This document shows, piece by piece, positions 37,001 through 49,638 of a stretch of 64,000 nt of DNA. The notes beneath the pieces are model-generated. The model was not told the origin of the DNA and searched no databases. It was given only the letters and a program-made list of their open reading frames with translations. Position numbers and translations under genes: made by a program. The stretch is from NCBI GenBank assembly GCA_020055645.1, contig CM034548.1, forward strand, positions 10,292,001 through 10,356,000. The letters run 5' to 3'. Source of the DNA: Tomocerus qinae. Lineage: Eukaryota; Arthropoda; Collembola; Entomobryomorpha; Tomoceridae. Positions within the stretch are counted from its first letter, which is position 1. The number at the start of each line of letters is the position of its first letter.

Positions 37001-39360
37001 GCTCAAAGTTTTATGTCCTGGTATGTCATAAGTAGAGTAGTAAGTACTGCGTTAGGTACACACACATAGATACATTGTGGAGAATGAGACAAGTTAGTAT
37101 CATAGAGTCATTATACAAAGTTATGGGATCGGCAACAGAAGAGACAGTATTGCATATAATAATGTGGATGTTATAGTTAGGAGACTGGAGATAATAGCCT
37201 GTCCAGTGATCCCGTAGTGATTTGGGCATGTATTTGGAGAGATTGAGTGTAGGGAGATTCTCGGAGTAGTATAGATGGACTGGTGTTGGTGCTACGGTCA
37301 GTTGGCAGTTGGAGGACCATCCAGTGTGATCTAAAGTCTCAACTAAACAAAACAGTCCCCGCGCCGTGTCTCGTCAATTGTTTCTTTCGCCGGTCTTTCT
37401 GTTCCAGATCCTTCAGTCAGTCAGTCAGTTGTTGAGTTTCGTCGTGGAGAGATAGATAGGAGGTTGGGAGAGAGAGAGAGTCCCACCACCATAATAAATA
37501 GCAGTGAGCTAACAATAAGCAAGAGAAAAGGACTGATTTTATTGTGACTGAAAAAAGTCTCTGTAGTAGTCGTCGTAGTGGAGAGTAGTAGTTGATAGTA
37601 GGACTTCTCACACATCACAACTGCAAATAATAAATACGACATATAGCTAGTTTACTTAACTCGTCTAGTAGTAGTGGTAGTCGTATAATATTATAGAGAC
37701 ATAGCGAAGTAACGTAACGTATGCTTTTATTAGTGAGTGGAGGAAAAAGGAGCGTGGATTGGTTTAGTGGGTTTTCGTTTGATTTGGTTTCGTTGGGTGC
37801 TCCTCTACTGTTCATGTTCGACTTGCTACTCTAGGATGGGAATAAGGGGGTATAATTGACACTTCCGCAATTTAACTCAGTGGTGGAGTTGGAAGAGACG
37901 TTTCAGTGCACAGACCAGACCAGAAACGAATATAGTGAGATGCAAATTGACCTGACTGTGGCTAAGTGTTGCTGGATCCTCGAGTGTATGTGTGTCCGTC
38001 GACCGACTCCATGTGTCGTGACATCACAACTTCATCTCCAGTTTAGCTAAAAAGATTTCGTGTCTCCTCCGCACATTCCATCTTCTCTCTTCGCCCAATT
38101 TCTCCGCTTTTCCAAATTCTCTGAAAATCTTGTCCTTCGCCTGGAGACTTGAGACTCGGACTTATTATTATAATAATACAACTACTACTACTCCAGCTAC
38201 TTACTATTTATATACCCTGATAATAAATAAATAAATACGTAATAAATGTGCGTGACTATCTCTCTTTGGGGACGTTTTTGTCTCGTGCAATATAATTAGT
38301 ATCACAATTAAAGACACATGTTCTTCTTGTGTTTTGTTTAACACATGTTAACACTTTCAAATTAGAACACTTAATTATCTAAACTATTTACTCTAATTGA
38401 AACATACCTACTTAAAACTTACACTCAACGACAACATACAAACAGTGTGCGTGTCTCTCGGATATTTACGTCCCTCTTCGAAAACCCAAATACCTGCTCT
38501 GCTGATCTACTCAAATAATATTTGTGCGTCCTTTTACATTATTACCTGGAATATTTTTACACTTTTATTTGTGGTCATACCATTTTGTACAATTATTGTC
38601 TATTCTCATTCTCATCATACACTTTTTTGCCTGTTTTATTTTTTTTCTATGCAATATAAAACAGGCTCCTGCTACTTTACAACACCGTTCTACCAACAGA
38701 ACATAAGTATTGTAGGTGTCGAGTGAACGTTTGACCATCATTAATCATTTGTAACGATACAACATTTAGCATTTGCTCAATGCTATGCACTAAATACATT
38801 ACTATTTAAAAACCCATCCAAGTGTAAAACATTTTTAGATCCTAAAAGCACACTGTGCTTTACAAATCATACAGGGGAATGTAAATTCTACTTTATTGTA
38901 AAATCAAACGACAACGTTCATTGCTTTCTCCAAAATTGACAATTATCTTTGAGTTTGTATGTAAAACAGAATCATTAACTGCATCGAAAATTTTTTCTGC
39001 TTAGATACCATGTAGTCAAAATCTACTCGTGATTTTAATTTTCAACATTATAGCTCATGAGCTTTGAATTTTAAATTTTTTACTCCACAAAGCTTACCTT
39101 TGAAAGGCATTGAAATTTTTGTAGTTAATTAAAAAAATAATGACTCTTTGCCCCATTACTATAGTCAGTAAAATTTAAATCAATATCAAACAAAATCTTT
39201 GTTCACATAAACTTAACTAAGGTCGGATCAACGTACTGAAATAAATTTATTTGGTGTAACGTTTTATGATTAAAGTTAGGGAAAGTATTAGTCTATATTT
39301 TTAATTTTTTGAGGTAGCGTTCTCAAATCTTAATATTTCAACTATTTTGATGTAATTATT

Positions 39361-39388
39361 TTTTCTAGTTGTACTTGCCCTCTGAGAG
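39361..39388 (+). promoter_or_regulatory. 3' splice site and 5' UTR of the GABA transporter's first coding exon
   Basis: TTTTCTAG at 39361-39368 looks like an acceptor, leaving 20 nt of 5' UTR before ATG 39389. The ATG frame has a TGA at 39383-39385, so translation cannot run in from upstream. This implies a separate non-coding first exon. The acceptor itself is a prediction. Confidence 0.6.
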
Positions 39389-42300
39389 ATGAGCGAGAAG
39401 TTACAGAGTGGAGCAGCTGAATCAAAAGAAAAAGGCTTCAGTATGGAGATGAATCAGTTTACTAGCGGGAATGAGTCTGGCCCTACATCGCCGAAATTGA
39501 CCAACGCGCTTGCAGCGCAGCTAAATGAAGCAGAACTGGCCAAAAATACTTCCGATGACGATTTACCACCTCGTGGATCATGGTCTTCCAAAATTGACTT
39601 CATAATGTCAACCGTCGGCCTGGCAATCGGTCTGGGAAACGTTTGGCGGTTCCCCTACTTGTGTTATAAAAATGGTGGTGGTAAGAAACCGCATTACATC
39701 AGTATTTTGAATCTGCATATATATAGATGCCCTTGTATCGATTTTCATGTCAGAAAAAACCGGGGTCGGGCAACCCTTCATTAAAGCCTCTTTTCATGCT
39801 CATCATTACAAACGCATTATCTTATAGAACGAAATTCCATCAAGTATTGAAATCAAAGAAATCTAGCGAAAATAATGCTATGCACTCTAAGAAATATCAA
39901 TCCAGTTTATTTATTTGAAATTTTATTAACCTTTTGAAGAAAATATATTTTTGTCATCTTGTGGAGAAGGCAAATTGTGAATGCCATTTTATGTCTACCA
40001 GAGTCATCCAAATACAATATATCAGACAATAGAATGCAATTCTTTGTTTAGAATCTCTTTGATTCTGTATACCTGGGGCTACGTGAAAATGGGAAACTCT
40101 GTTTGCTTGTTCTCTGTTTGCATAGATAAGCTAACAGGCAAGTCAGTCAACATAGCATTGTAATACAATAAAATGCATCAGCACTGGTAACTGTACGTTT
40201 CTTTTGTTTGACTTGATGTTTTGAGCAAATGTCTTTACCAAATTGAAATCGTCGATATTACTTTATTTTTTAGCATTTGTATGACAAATACTTGTGGCAT
40301 TTTATTATTTTTCTGCCTCAGAACGTTCTTTTAATAATTTATTACCTATATCATATCAGTAGATTTGTTTAAGATGAAATGGAAATACCCTAGAAACGAA
40401 TATTACATTTTTTTTAAAATTTGTATTTATAGGTGCTTTTCTGGTCCCATACGCTCTGACCGTTATCCTTGGTGGTATACCAATGTTCTTCATGGAACTA
40501 GCTGTAGGTCAATTCTTAACTATTGGTGGTCTCGGAGTTTGGAAAATTACCCCCATATTCAAAGGTAATTGTTTAATTAAGAAAGATTTGTTGATGGTGC
40601 TAAAGACATTTACATGGTATTCTAAATGTTGTTCACAGGTGTAGGATATGCTGCAGCTGTAATGTCCTGTTGGATGAATGTCTACTACATTGTAGTATTG
40701 GCATGGGCGATCTTCTACTTTATTATGTCCTTCAAAGCAGGTTAGAGAAATAAAGAATAAATGATGGAGTAAAAATGCTTTGGATAATTAGTAGAAATGT
40801 AAAATATTTTTAAAGGGACTAATTAGGGGAGTTGTTTGGTAATGTTATCTAATGATTGTTGTCGCAAGTTCATTCCACTATTTTGAAAAGAAGTCAAAAA
40901 TCTATTTTGAACAATCGGATCCGTTTCACCAGAGATGAAGTTAACAAACTAAGCATAGAGAAGTATGCGAGTGGGAATAAAAAAGAAAGGAATTGCAAAG
41001 TCAGTAGAAGAATTTAGCAAGGGTAGAGAGTAGCGCACCCATTTAACATTGGATTAGTACAGATTGAAAAAGTTGAATGAAGTAAACTAGTACTTAATCG
41101 TAAGTGAAGTACAAAAAAATAGCTATGTCTGTTAAATGTGAATTTAGAAGAGGGGCGATTGCATCATTATGACAGACATCTCAAGTGGAATCTGCTGTAA
41201 TCTTGCACTGCACTAGTTAATTCAATTCAGATTATCGACTCCTCGTCCTATCTGGCATGGCTGAGACTCTACGTACGTAGGTAGCTACTTAATATGTAGG
41301 ATGCCACGCAGAGAGAAAGGTATTTAGATTTATTTATTGGAGGTCCTCTGCCCATTTTCTATGGCACTGCCTCAGTCCTTACAATTTAAGACCCACAGGA
41401 AGAATAAGACATTTTCATTCCAACTCTTGTTGTCACATTCCAATCCCTTTAATATACATCTCACTCCTCTATACAAATTGGGATGGATGCATCTATTTCG
41501 ACAGACAGACACTGAAAGGAAGGAATTCACAAATTAGTTGTGTGCCCGTGCCTGCCCACCATCATAACGTGACACTCTGAAATCACCAACAATAAAAATG
41601 TTCAGCAATGTTCTATTTATCGCGTCTCTTCCCCATTCCCCCATTTCCTCCATATTATGCAAATCCCACTCTGATGTATAAAAACACATTTTAGAATGGT
41701 ATCACTAACCCTAACCCTTCATTCTTTTCTATCTCTCTCCAAAATAGGCACTCTACTTTTGAGAATCAATATCCCGGGAGTTTAATATACCTAGTGTTTA
41801 GGTAGGAGAATGAATTTATTAAATACCTGTAGTACCTTCCCTGCCAAATACAACTCACGTCAAAGTCTTAAAACTTTTAATTCTATTAGGTAAGAGAAAT
41901 GGAGAGGCAGAGTGGGAAGGAAGTAGAATAGAACTCAAAGCACTACTAGATTATTATAAGAAGTATACACAAGTACAGGCAGAGATTCTGGGTCCCGAAA
42001 ATCGAAGAGGGGAACAAAGGGAGGATGATAGAGAAGAGTCTCAAAATAAAGCTGTACAGGCATAATAAATAACTCTGCTTTATAAGAGGATTGTAGTGAG
42101 TGAGTAGTGGGCTATGATTACATTACATGCCACGAGCATCCACTGAATGGTTTACTATTGAATTACATGATTCAATTCCGTATTTGTGATCCACCATTCT
42201 TCTATCCTAACTGTTATGTAATACGTAGCGTAGGTAAGTTTTGAGTTCTCAATTCCAAGCATTACTACACAAAAGACATATGTTAAGTTAAATTAATAGG

Positions 42301-44650
42301 ATTTTATCTACCCTTTAATAGATATGTCACCTATTACCACAGTCAATGATATTCAATCCAGCATTTTCCCCATTCTTTCACGTACTCTGTGCGTGCAAGC
42401 CACTGCTACAATTTAGGGCACCGACTCAATATTGCTATTCAAATCCTATTTTCCACTGAAGAATTTGAATGGAGATTGAAATTCGATTAAAATCTGGTTA
42501 GGCTTTAACTGCATTGCTTGTATAAAGTATTTTTAATATTTTTCTATTGTACAGAATTGCCCTGGAGTGATTGTAAAAATTATTGGAACACGGATCTATG
42601 TCTGTCCCAAACTTTCAACCGGGACTCGATTTGTCGGGTCGAGTTGATCGATAAAGTTAATGTAACACTGTGCAGTGTCAATGGTAAAATTGATATTCCG
42701 CTGAAGAACTTGTCTGACCCTGTAAAGGAGTTTTGGGAGTAAGTTAATTACAAGTTTCATTATGATATTTCAAGGAGAACTATTCTCCGTTTTATGAATT
42801 GCTGTAAAGAAATTAGATTGGAAATTATGGAGTTCCGGTGAGAGTCTTACGAAATGTGTTTAGGGATGAGGGATTTTAAGAGAGGTTGAATATTTGATTA
42901 GAGAGGCTCTTAAAAAATTAGTGACTCCTTTCACATTTTGATTGGAAGATATTAATGAGTAGTTTTACTGCGAAAAGCTGGAGGAATTACAAGAGGCATA
43001 TTAGGAAATTAAATTGCAGACTGAGAAATGGATGTTGAATCTAGGCGGAGAGTGCTGGATATTTCAACAGGAGTTGATGATGTCGGAGAAATGAGATGGG
43101 AACTGGCTGGAACTCTCTTGCTCGTCTGGATCCTTTGCTACTTTTGCATCTGGAAAGGAGTTCGTTGGACTGGAAAGGTCGTATGGTTTACCGCTCTCTT
43201 CCCTTACGTTCTCTTGACCGTACTTCTCATCCGAGGCATAACTCTTCCCGGAGCATTTGTCGGCATCAAATTCTACCTCATGCCCAACATGTCCAAACTG
43301 GGAGATTCTCAGGTGTGGGTGGATGCCGTCACTCAAATCTTCTTCTCCTACGGTCTCGGTCTGGGAACTCTCATTGCACTCGGCTCCTACAATAAATACA
43401 ACAATAACGTCTACAAGTAAGATAATAATATTTCCACAGAAATTAATTGTATTATTTGGGTACCCTTTTAAGGAAAATTGTCTTGGTATTTATTTGGTCT
43501 ATTTATATCTTGTGATTTATTCTAGGGATGCTCTGATTGTGTGCTGTGTGAACTCGTGCACAAGTTTCTTCGCTGGTTTCGTTATATTCTCTGTAGTAGG
43601 ATTCATGGCTCACACACAAAATAAACCTGTTGATGAAGTGGCCATGTCAGGTAATTGAATCACTTTACAGATCGTGATTTGATTACTTGTTGTTAGTCAA
43701 TGCTATAATCAAATAATTATTATAGGACCGGGTCTGGCATTCTTGGCGTACCCCTCTGCCGTTCTTCAGCTACCATGGCCCTCTTTGTGGTCGTGTTTGT
43801 TTTTCATCATGTTGCTGTTCATCGGTCTGGATTCCCAGTTCTGTACTTTAGAAGGATTTATCACCGCCATGGTCGACGAATGGCCCCATCTTTTACGTCG
43901 CCGGAAAGAAAGTTTCATCGCCGTAGTCTGCATAATCTCCTACTTTATTGGACTTACATGTGTCACTAGAGTAATCAACATTCGTCAACTACTTTTCCAA
44001 TTTCCCCCATTCCATAATAATTAATAATTAATTACACATTGATGTTTAGGGTGGAATGTACGTTTTCCAACTTTTGGATCAGTATGCTGTCAGTGGGTTG
44101 GTGTTGCTGTGGGTCATCTTCTTTGAATGCATTGCCTTTTCATGGGCTTTCGGAGCCAACCGGTTTTATGAGGCCATTCGTGACATGATTGGATATTATC
44201 CCATCCCATGGTGGAAATTCTGCTGGGTCATCTCAACTCCTTCCATATGTTTCGTGAGTGGCTAGTATTTTTCATGCATTTCCTTCAAACAGAATTCTGA
44301 CTGTTTCATTTTATTTTTCAGGGAGTGTTTTTCTTCAAATTGATACAGTGGTCCGAAATCACTTATCTCGACTACCATTATCCTTGGTTGGCCCATTTGT
44401 TCGGTTGGTTCACAGCATTGACATCCATGCTCTGTATTCCTGGCTATGCCATTTGGTTATGGCGCACTACTCCTGGCGATTTCCAAACGGTAATTACCAT
44501 CGAAAACAATTAATCCTTCTGTCAATTCCTAGCTTCTAATTTTATTTTGTATCTTTTCAGAAATTCAAACTTCTGGTTAGACCGGAAATCAATCTGGAAG
44601 AAATTCGGGGGCCAAATTCAGCCTTAACTTCGGACATCACTGTTCTTTAG
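39389..44650 (+). CDS. Gat: Sodium- and chloride-dependent GABA transporter (SLC6 family, GAT-1 type)
   Basis: Plasma-membrane symporter that clears GABA with Na+ and Cl-. Ten coding exons: 39389-39680, 40433-40564, 40639-40740, 42555-42738, 43045-43416, 43526-43650, 43726-43970, 44050-44253, 44322-44489, 44561-44650. All are GT-AG and in phase, giving 637 residues (about 600 is usual; the excess is in the roughly 60-residue Ser/Glu-rich N-terminus). TM1 has [21 protein letters not shown], with the gate Arg. The large second extracellular loop has two cysteines ([12 protein letters not shown]) and Asn sites. TM6 has [18 protein letters not shown], which points to GABA rather than taurine or monoamine. 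TM8 has [11 protein letters not shown], with the Na2-site Asp-Ser. TM12 and a tail ending DITVL follow; TVL fits a class I PDZ ligand. Oddity: the conserved TQGG before TM10 reads TRGG. Exon 43045 was chosen over upstream AGs because only it keeps the frame and restores EFWERR. Confidence 0.96.
40741..42554 (+). other. Longest intron of the GABA transporter gene; no exon seen inside
   Basis: A 1.8-kb intron between phase-1 exons, bounded by GCAG|GTTAGA and TTGTACAG|AATTGC. It contains only short spurious frames (for example 41337-41537). Confidence 0.7.
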
Positions 44651-47600
44651 TTCAAATCATGAAACATGATTAATCGTCCTTCATTACTGTGTATGTAGAG
44701 TAATTATAGGAAAGATGTGTGCCCTTAGTGTAGGTACGTAAAATAGTAGCAGCTTGTTTGTTTTGATCGTTGCCCTTGAATGTAGACAGTAGTTTGAATT
44801 ATTATTGCTAATCTGAAATACCTAATCGTCATTTTCCATTTGGAACAACTAAACACATACTCAAGATGAGTAAAATAAGACAGAACCCATAATAAGTATA
44901 AGACATTTCCCTTCAACTGAACTCACTTTAGATAGACAGACTAGACTATTATAATAGCTATGATCATCATTAACACAAGTTAGCATATTTCCGCAATACT
45001 CTACATAACTGCATTTACATCCATTAGGCACTTTGTGAGATGTTTGAGCTAGTGCTCAGTTTATGAAAAAGCATTGATGGCAATTCTAAAAGGGAGAAAG
45101 ATGGAATGTACTTTGTGATTGGATCCTGCAACACTGAGAGTCACTAAAAGCATTTGTCAGGAGCATTTAAATGTCAGATGTGTGATTAGGTTGGATGAGA
45201 CTGTCAGTCGGTCGTAATTTAACAAAGTTTAATATTATTTGACGCTGTTACTTTTTACGGATAATTTTACATGCAGATGACTACATTCCCTTCTTTTCAT
45301 GTTACAAATAAGTAAACATAATACTTGTAATTGTAGCACACTTGGACAAGTATTAAATGCCAACTTGTGTTTGCTAATACATTTAATTATACGATCAGTC
45401 TACGTACATATTATATTCATTGGCACTTGTTAGGATTATGTATACGTTACATAATAAGATATTACGTAATAATATACAAGATAGGCTATAACTATCAACT
45501 TGTTGGTGACTGTAATAATTCTAGTGAGAAACGAATAATGGTACTAACTGAATGCATTACATACGAATGCTTTTATTTAGCACATCTACCTACAACTGCT
45601 ATATACTAATATATACTAAAAGACTAGTATAGAGTATTAGCATCATTCTCAATCTTTATAAATAGCATATTATATTAAATGATATTTGTAGGCTAATTAT
45701 ACATATAATGATTATTAATGTAATCTAAGCTCAGATATTAATGGTTTTTACTATTCATTTAGTGAAACCAAGATAAAAATTGAAGCGCACCATATCTCAA
45801 GTCTTTGGAGAGCTCACGGGGTGAGCTTGAATCGATGAACCTTTAGGAAAGTCATTTCTGCTGTGCCCGTCTCTTCCGTATTCCTTCTATTCCTCTCTCT
45901 GTTCGTTTATGTCGTGTAATGTCATAAGTACTAAATACGATGATGTAGCTTAGTTACAAATAGACTAGACTAGTTACTATTTAGACTGTTAGTTATTACT
46001 ATATAGCCACTATAGAATTATGTCAATTGTACAAAGTCAAGTGTTTCATTTCTAGCTCTGTTATAATTCTTTCGCAGAATTGTTCATTGGCTTACTTACT
46101 CAATCCTGTACTCACTCTCTGTGAAATCTGACTGAATGTGTCTGCATATTTGTCTTCTCCCTCTACAAGGCTACAACTGTGTTCTATATTTATACGTGTC
46201 CATTATTACGATATAGTGCTTTCAACTTTTAATCATCGTTTACAAAATTATATATTTCAATTTTTATGAGCACGCACGGCTTAATAACAAACTTAAAAAA
46301 TTAGAAATGTCAAATCTTTCATTTTATTTAAAACCAAATGCTGATAAATTATTTTGCTATTGAAATGATAATTTTCTTTTTTCTGAAAGCTTTCTGTATT
46401 ACCACAATTGAAGAAACAGTCAAATTGATCCTAAATCAGAGCTGAGCTTTGTATGTTTAATAATTACACTATATATACTACGCTTCCACAAAATGTTACT
46501 CTGTAGTTACTTAAGGGTGTTTCAATAATTAGTGCAGACGGATGAGGAGTAGGATGCTTAATAGGGATTAGGAGGAGAAATAATATAATAAATAGTGTAT
46601 AGTAATGAATTTGTAAAGAGGTAGTGTACGATGAGTGTACTAGTGTAGCGTAAGCCTACTATACATACAACAGTAAAAATATTTTGCACCAGCTAGCCTT
46701 TTGATACTTTAGGAATCTTCGAGTTTCATCTCCCATGAACAACCGTTGCTCAGACTGCTCCGTGCAACTTCGAGCACCTGAACGTGCAATTCAAATTGGT
46801 TCAACTCGTCTGCTCTCTTTGTACTGACACAAAAACACAGAAGAACATAGTAAATACCTTCCTACATACATATCTGAAGCCATGCCACCAACACCAACCA
46901 CCATACATGCACAACTCAGTCGGCCGGCCACCGGAGAAGCAGCAACTCAATTTGATTGTTGCTCTCCCGGCTCTGTTCTGACTTGTGTAGGACAATAATG
47001 AGGAACAATATATTTCAGTGTGGACACAAAAAAGTGAGTTACTTAAAAACAATCAATGTAATCCAAATATATGACATGTTTGTGTGCTTACAATAAATAA
47101 GAGCTAGAATGAGAGTACAATGTCCAATCCAATGTCTATAGATTTGTTGTAAGACAGACGCTTGTAATTTTAAATCAGAAGCTTTTTCGAATCTAATATG
47201 TATACTAGGATATGCTAAAGATAACTTTTATTTGCACTTGTTATTGTAGCTCCGTAGTAGCATTTTATTAGATGCTGGGTGAATAGTTCATCCATGTACT
47301 AAGATTAGATAAGGTTAAAAGCGTATTTAAGCACTCGATGCTTACGCCCGCGCGCTACCGCAAGATATTAAACACTAATATAGTTTATTAACATTATGTA
47401 ATAAATGTGACACATGGGCGAATTAATAATCAAATTCTCTAGGCTTGCGACAATAATAGTCTTGGAATAGAAAGCTAAGCTTTTTATCGGCTTTACCAGT
47501 CGAGGCGTATGAAATATTATTAGAACACTCGAGTGTCTGTTGTAAATATCATGTATAAAGTATATCCATTCTGTCCTAAAAGTCTCGGCGTAATTGCTTT

Positions 47601-49638
47601 AATTGGTTTGTGATGCCACATTTATAAATATAGTAGGTATTATATAATTTTGTAGCCAGACTTGACTCCAGTTTTGGTTGTGTGATTAGATAGTAAATAT
47701 ATCTTTGTGAAAATACTCAATTTCAACATGCTCTCTTTGTGTGGACAATTGACAATCATTTGCCATACGTTTTGAATTTCCCTAATTATATGAGGCAAAG
47801 TATTAAGAAAAGATAAAACATTAATATTGCTGTCTTTGTGTGCTTATATCAAGCTTTGTATGCTAAGAGGACGCATGTGAAAATATGGATGAGCGACTGA
47901 AAAGGATGATTGGTGGTTGCAATGAGAATTGTCTCATTGTCTGTAGTTATGATAGTCAATTATAGTTATATTATAGAGTATTAATATGCATTAAAATATA
48001 AAATCAATAAAATTATCTTATTCTATGTAGCACTTTAATTTAATAAAATGAGCGTTTTGTGTGGCTTTGCATTGTATACCTACTTGTATGACGAGCGTGT
48101 TCCAATTATTTCGATATTGTTTACAACATTTAAAACTTTATTATTTGTACAATATTGCTGAATGTATGTTGTTATATATTTAGCAGTTTGGGAGACAAAG
48201 ATTTTACTAAAAAACACAACAGTGACATTTAGATTAATATTCAAAGGAGTTCAAGACCTCTTTGTCAATCAGCTAATTTCATAACTACCATTTTAAAATG
48301 CTTTACTACATTATTTAATATTGTTTTCATTGGCTTTTTGTGTTATTTTACCGTGTTTTGTTTTACTTTTAATATAGAATTAGTTACAAATAATTTAATA
48401 TTTATAGAAATAGGCCATATCATAATATATTATGTACTAATGATGTATGTACTTCTGTGGAAAATTCTGGAAAATTAAATAAATGCACGTCACTGGTTGT
48501 TACTTGTTTTGTTATATACTTAGAGTATGCAATAATGCCATATATCTCTTCATTAATATTTAAATTACACGCCCGCCATTAGATTCATGCATCAGTTATG
48601 ATTTCATGTAAATAAATTAAAGCAGCATAATAATCCATTACTACCATTTAGCATCTCAAATTGGCGCATAGCGGTGTGCATTATGTGATGCAATGTCTAC
48701 GGAGCATAATATAAATAATTCACCACTACACGACTCAGATTGCACGTTTTCAAACTCAAATGAATCGTAATATTATATTAAATAATTCACCTGTTGAATA
48801 GATTTTACCCCAATAATGATTGTCAATGCTATAGCTTAAACCACTAGAGTTGTACATAGCATTTAGTAATTTTCTCCCCATGACAGTTACAGAAGTTAAT
48901 ATCTTGCATTTTTTTGCTTAAGCTCACTAATCTTTCGAATGGTCTACATCTCGTTGAAATTAAATCAACCGTTCAGAAATCATTTGAGCTTTGGGATTAA
49001 CGCATATTGCGAAGTAATTTGTGCTCGGTTTAATTTCACTTTAACCATGAATGATTCTTTGTTTTAGTCGCTACAGTTTATTGTATTTTCCAGTCATGGT
49101 AATGTTTGATTAGCCTAAAGCTCCATTACTCTCAACTTTGAGGTGAGTGGACGAAATTGTACTAAATTTGTTTGAACTCAAACCCTTTTGGCTTTCACTT
49201 ACTTTATCTGAGAAGGTCAGCAAAAGATGAATATTAACTCAGGTAGACTTATATTTCGTGCTATTCAAATTGTAATTACCAAGGGATTTGTATGCTTTGT
49301 ATTTGTATGAGATGATTGCTTAAATTCTTATCGAGCAATCCGCTATTCTTTCTTGTACCAAATGGCACTCATGCAGTCATGCTTATCCCTTTATCTACTT
49401 ATAACTAAGTTTCCTGATAGGAACTAGTATTTACAGTGAAAGGATTTTATGAGGTAAGTATCAGGTGAAGCTACATAATCTTAGTATGGCTAGTTTCATA
49501 CAAACCATCATCTCTGACTTCTGCCCTGCCATTTCGCATGAAGCTCACTTCGGGGTATAAACTTCTCTTGTCGCCATTTGTTCAGTTTACAGAAAGAAAA
49601 TTTTCTTGTCACATTCAAAAGAAAATTTGAATACAGCT
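44651..49638. other. Intergenic region between GABA transporter and GPCR; 3' UTR plus nothing recognised
   Basis: About 5 kb of AT-rich DNA. The transporter 3' UTR must start here; I saw no convincing AATAAA close to the stop. The block at 46690-47040 is GC-richer and has short open frames on both strands (46784-46981 +, 46801-47052 -), neither with a recognisable domain. Confidence 0.6.

Larger units (their letters stand above)
21114..39368. other. 18-kb region without a supported protein-coding gene; likely 5' region of the GABA transporter
   Basis: This is AT-rich with no open frame I can assign. The largest, 27454-27873 on the - strand (139 codons), has no recognisable domain. The transporter's first coding exon begins with an acceptor, so at least one non-coding exon should lie upstream. 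A pyrimidine-rich block ending at a donor-like AAAAG|GTACGT near 24954 is one candidate, and the GC-richer block at 37300-38160 another. A small ATG frame at 33288-33366 followed by GTAAAT is exon-like but unassigned. Hairpin 31004-31045 and a composite direct repeat at 29378/29680 are listed separately. Confidence 0.55.

Noticed and set aside
43020-43044. Acceptors at 43019 and 43025 for the fifth transporter exon
   Set aside because: Both break the reading frame; only the AG at 43043-43044 keeps it and restores the conserved EFWER sequence.
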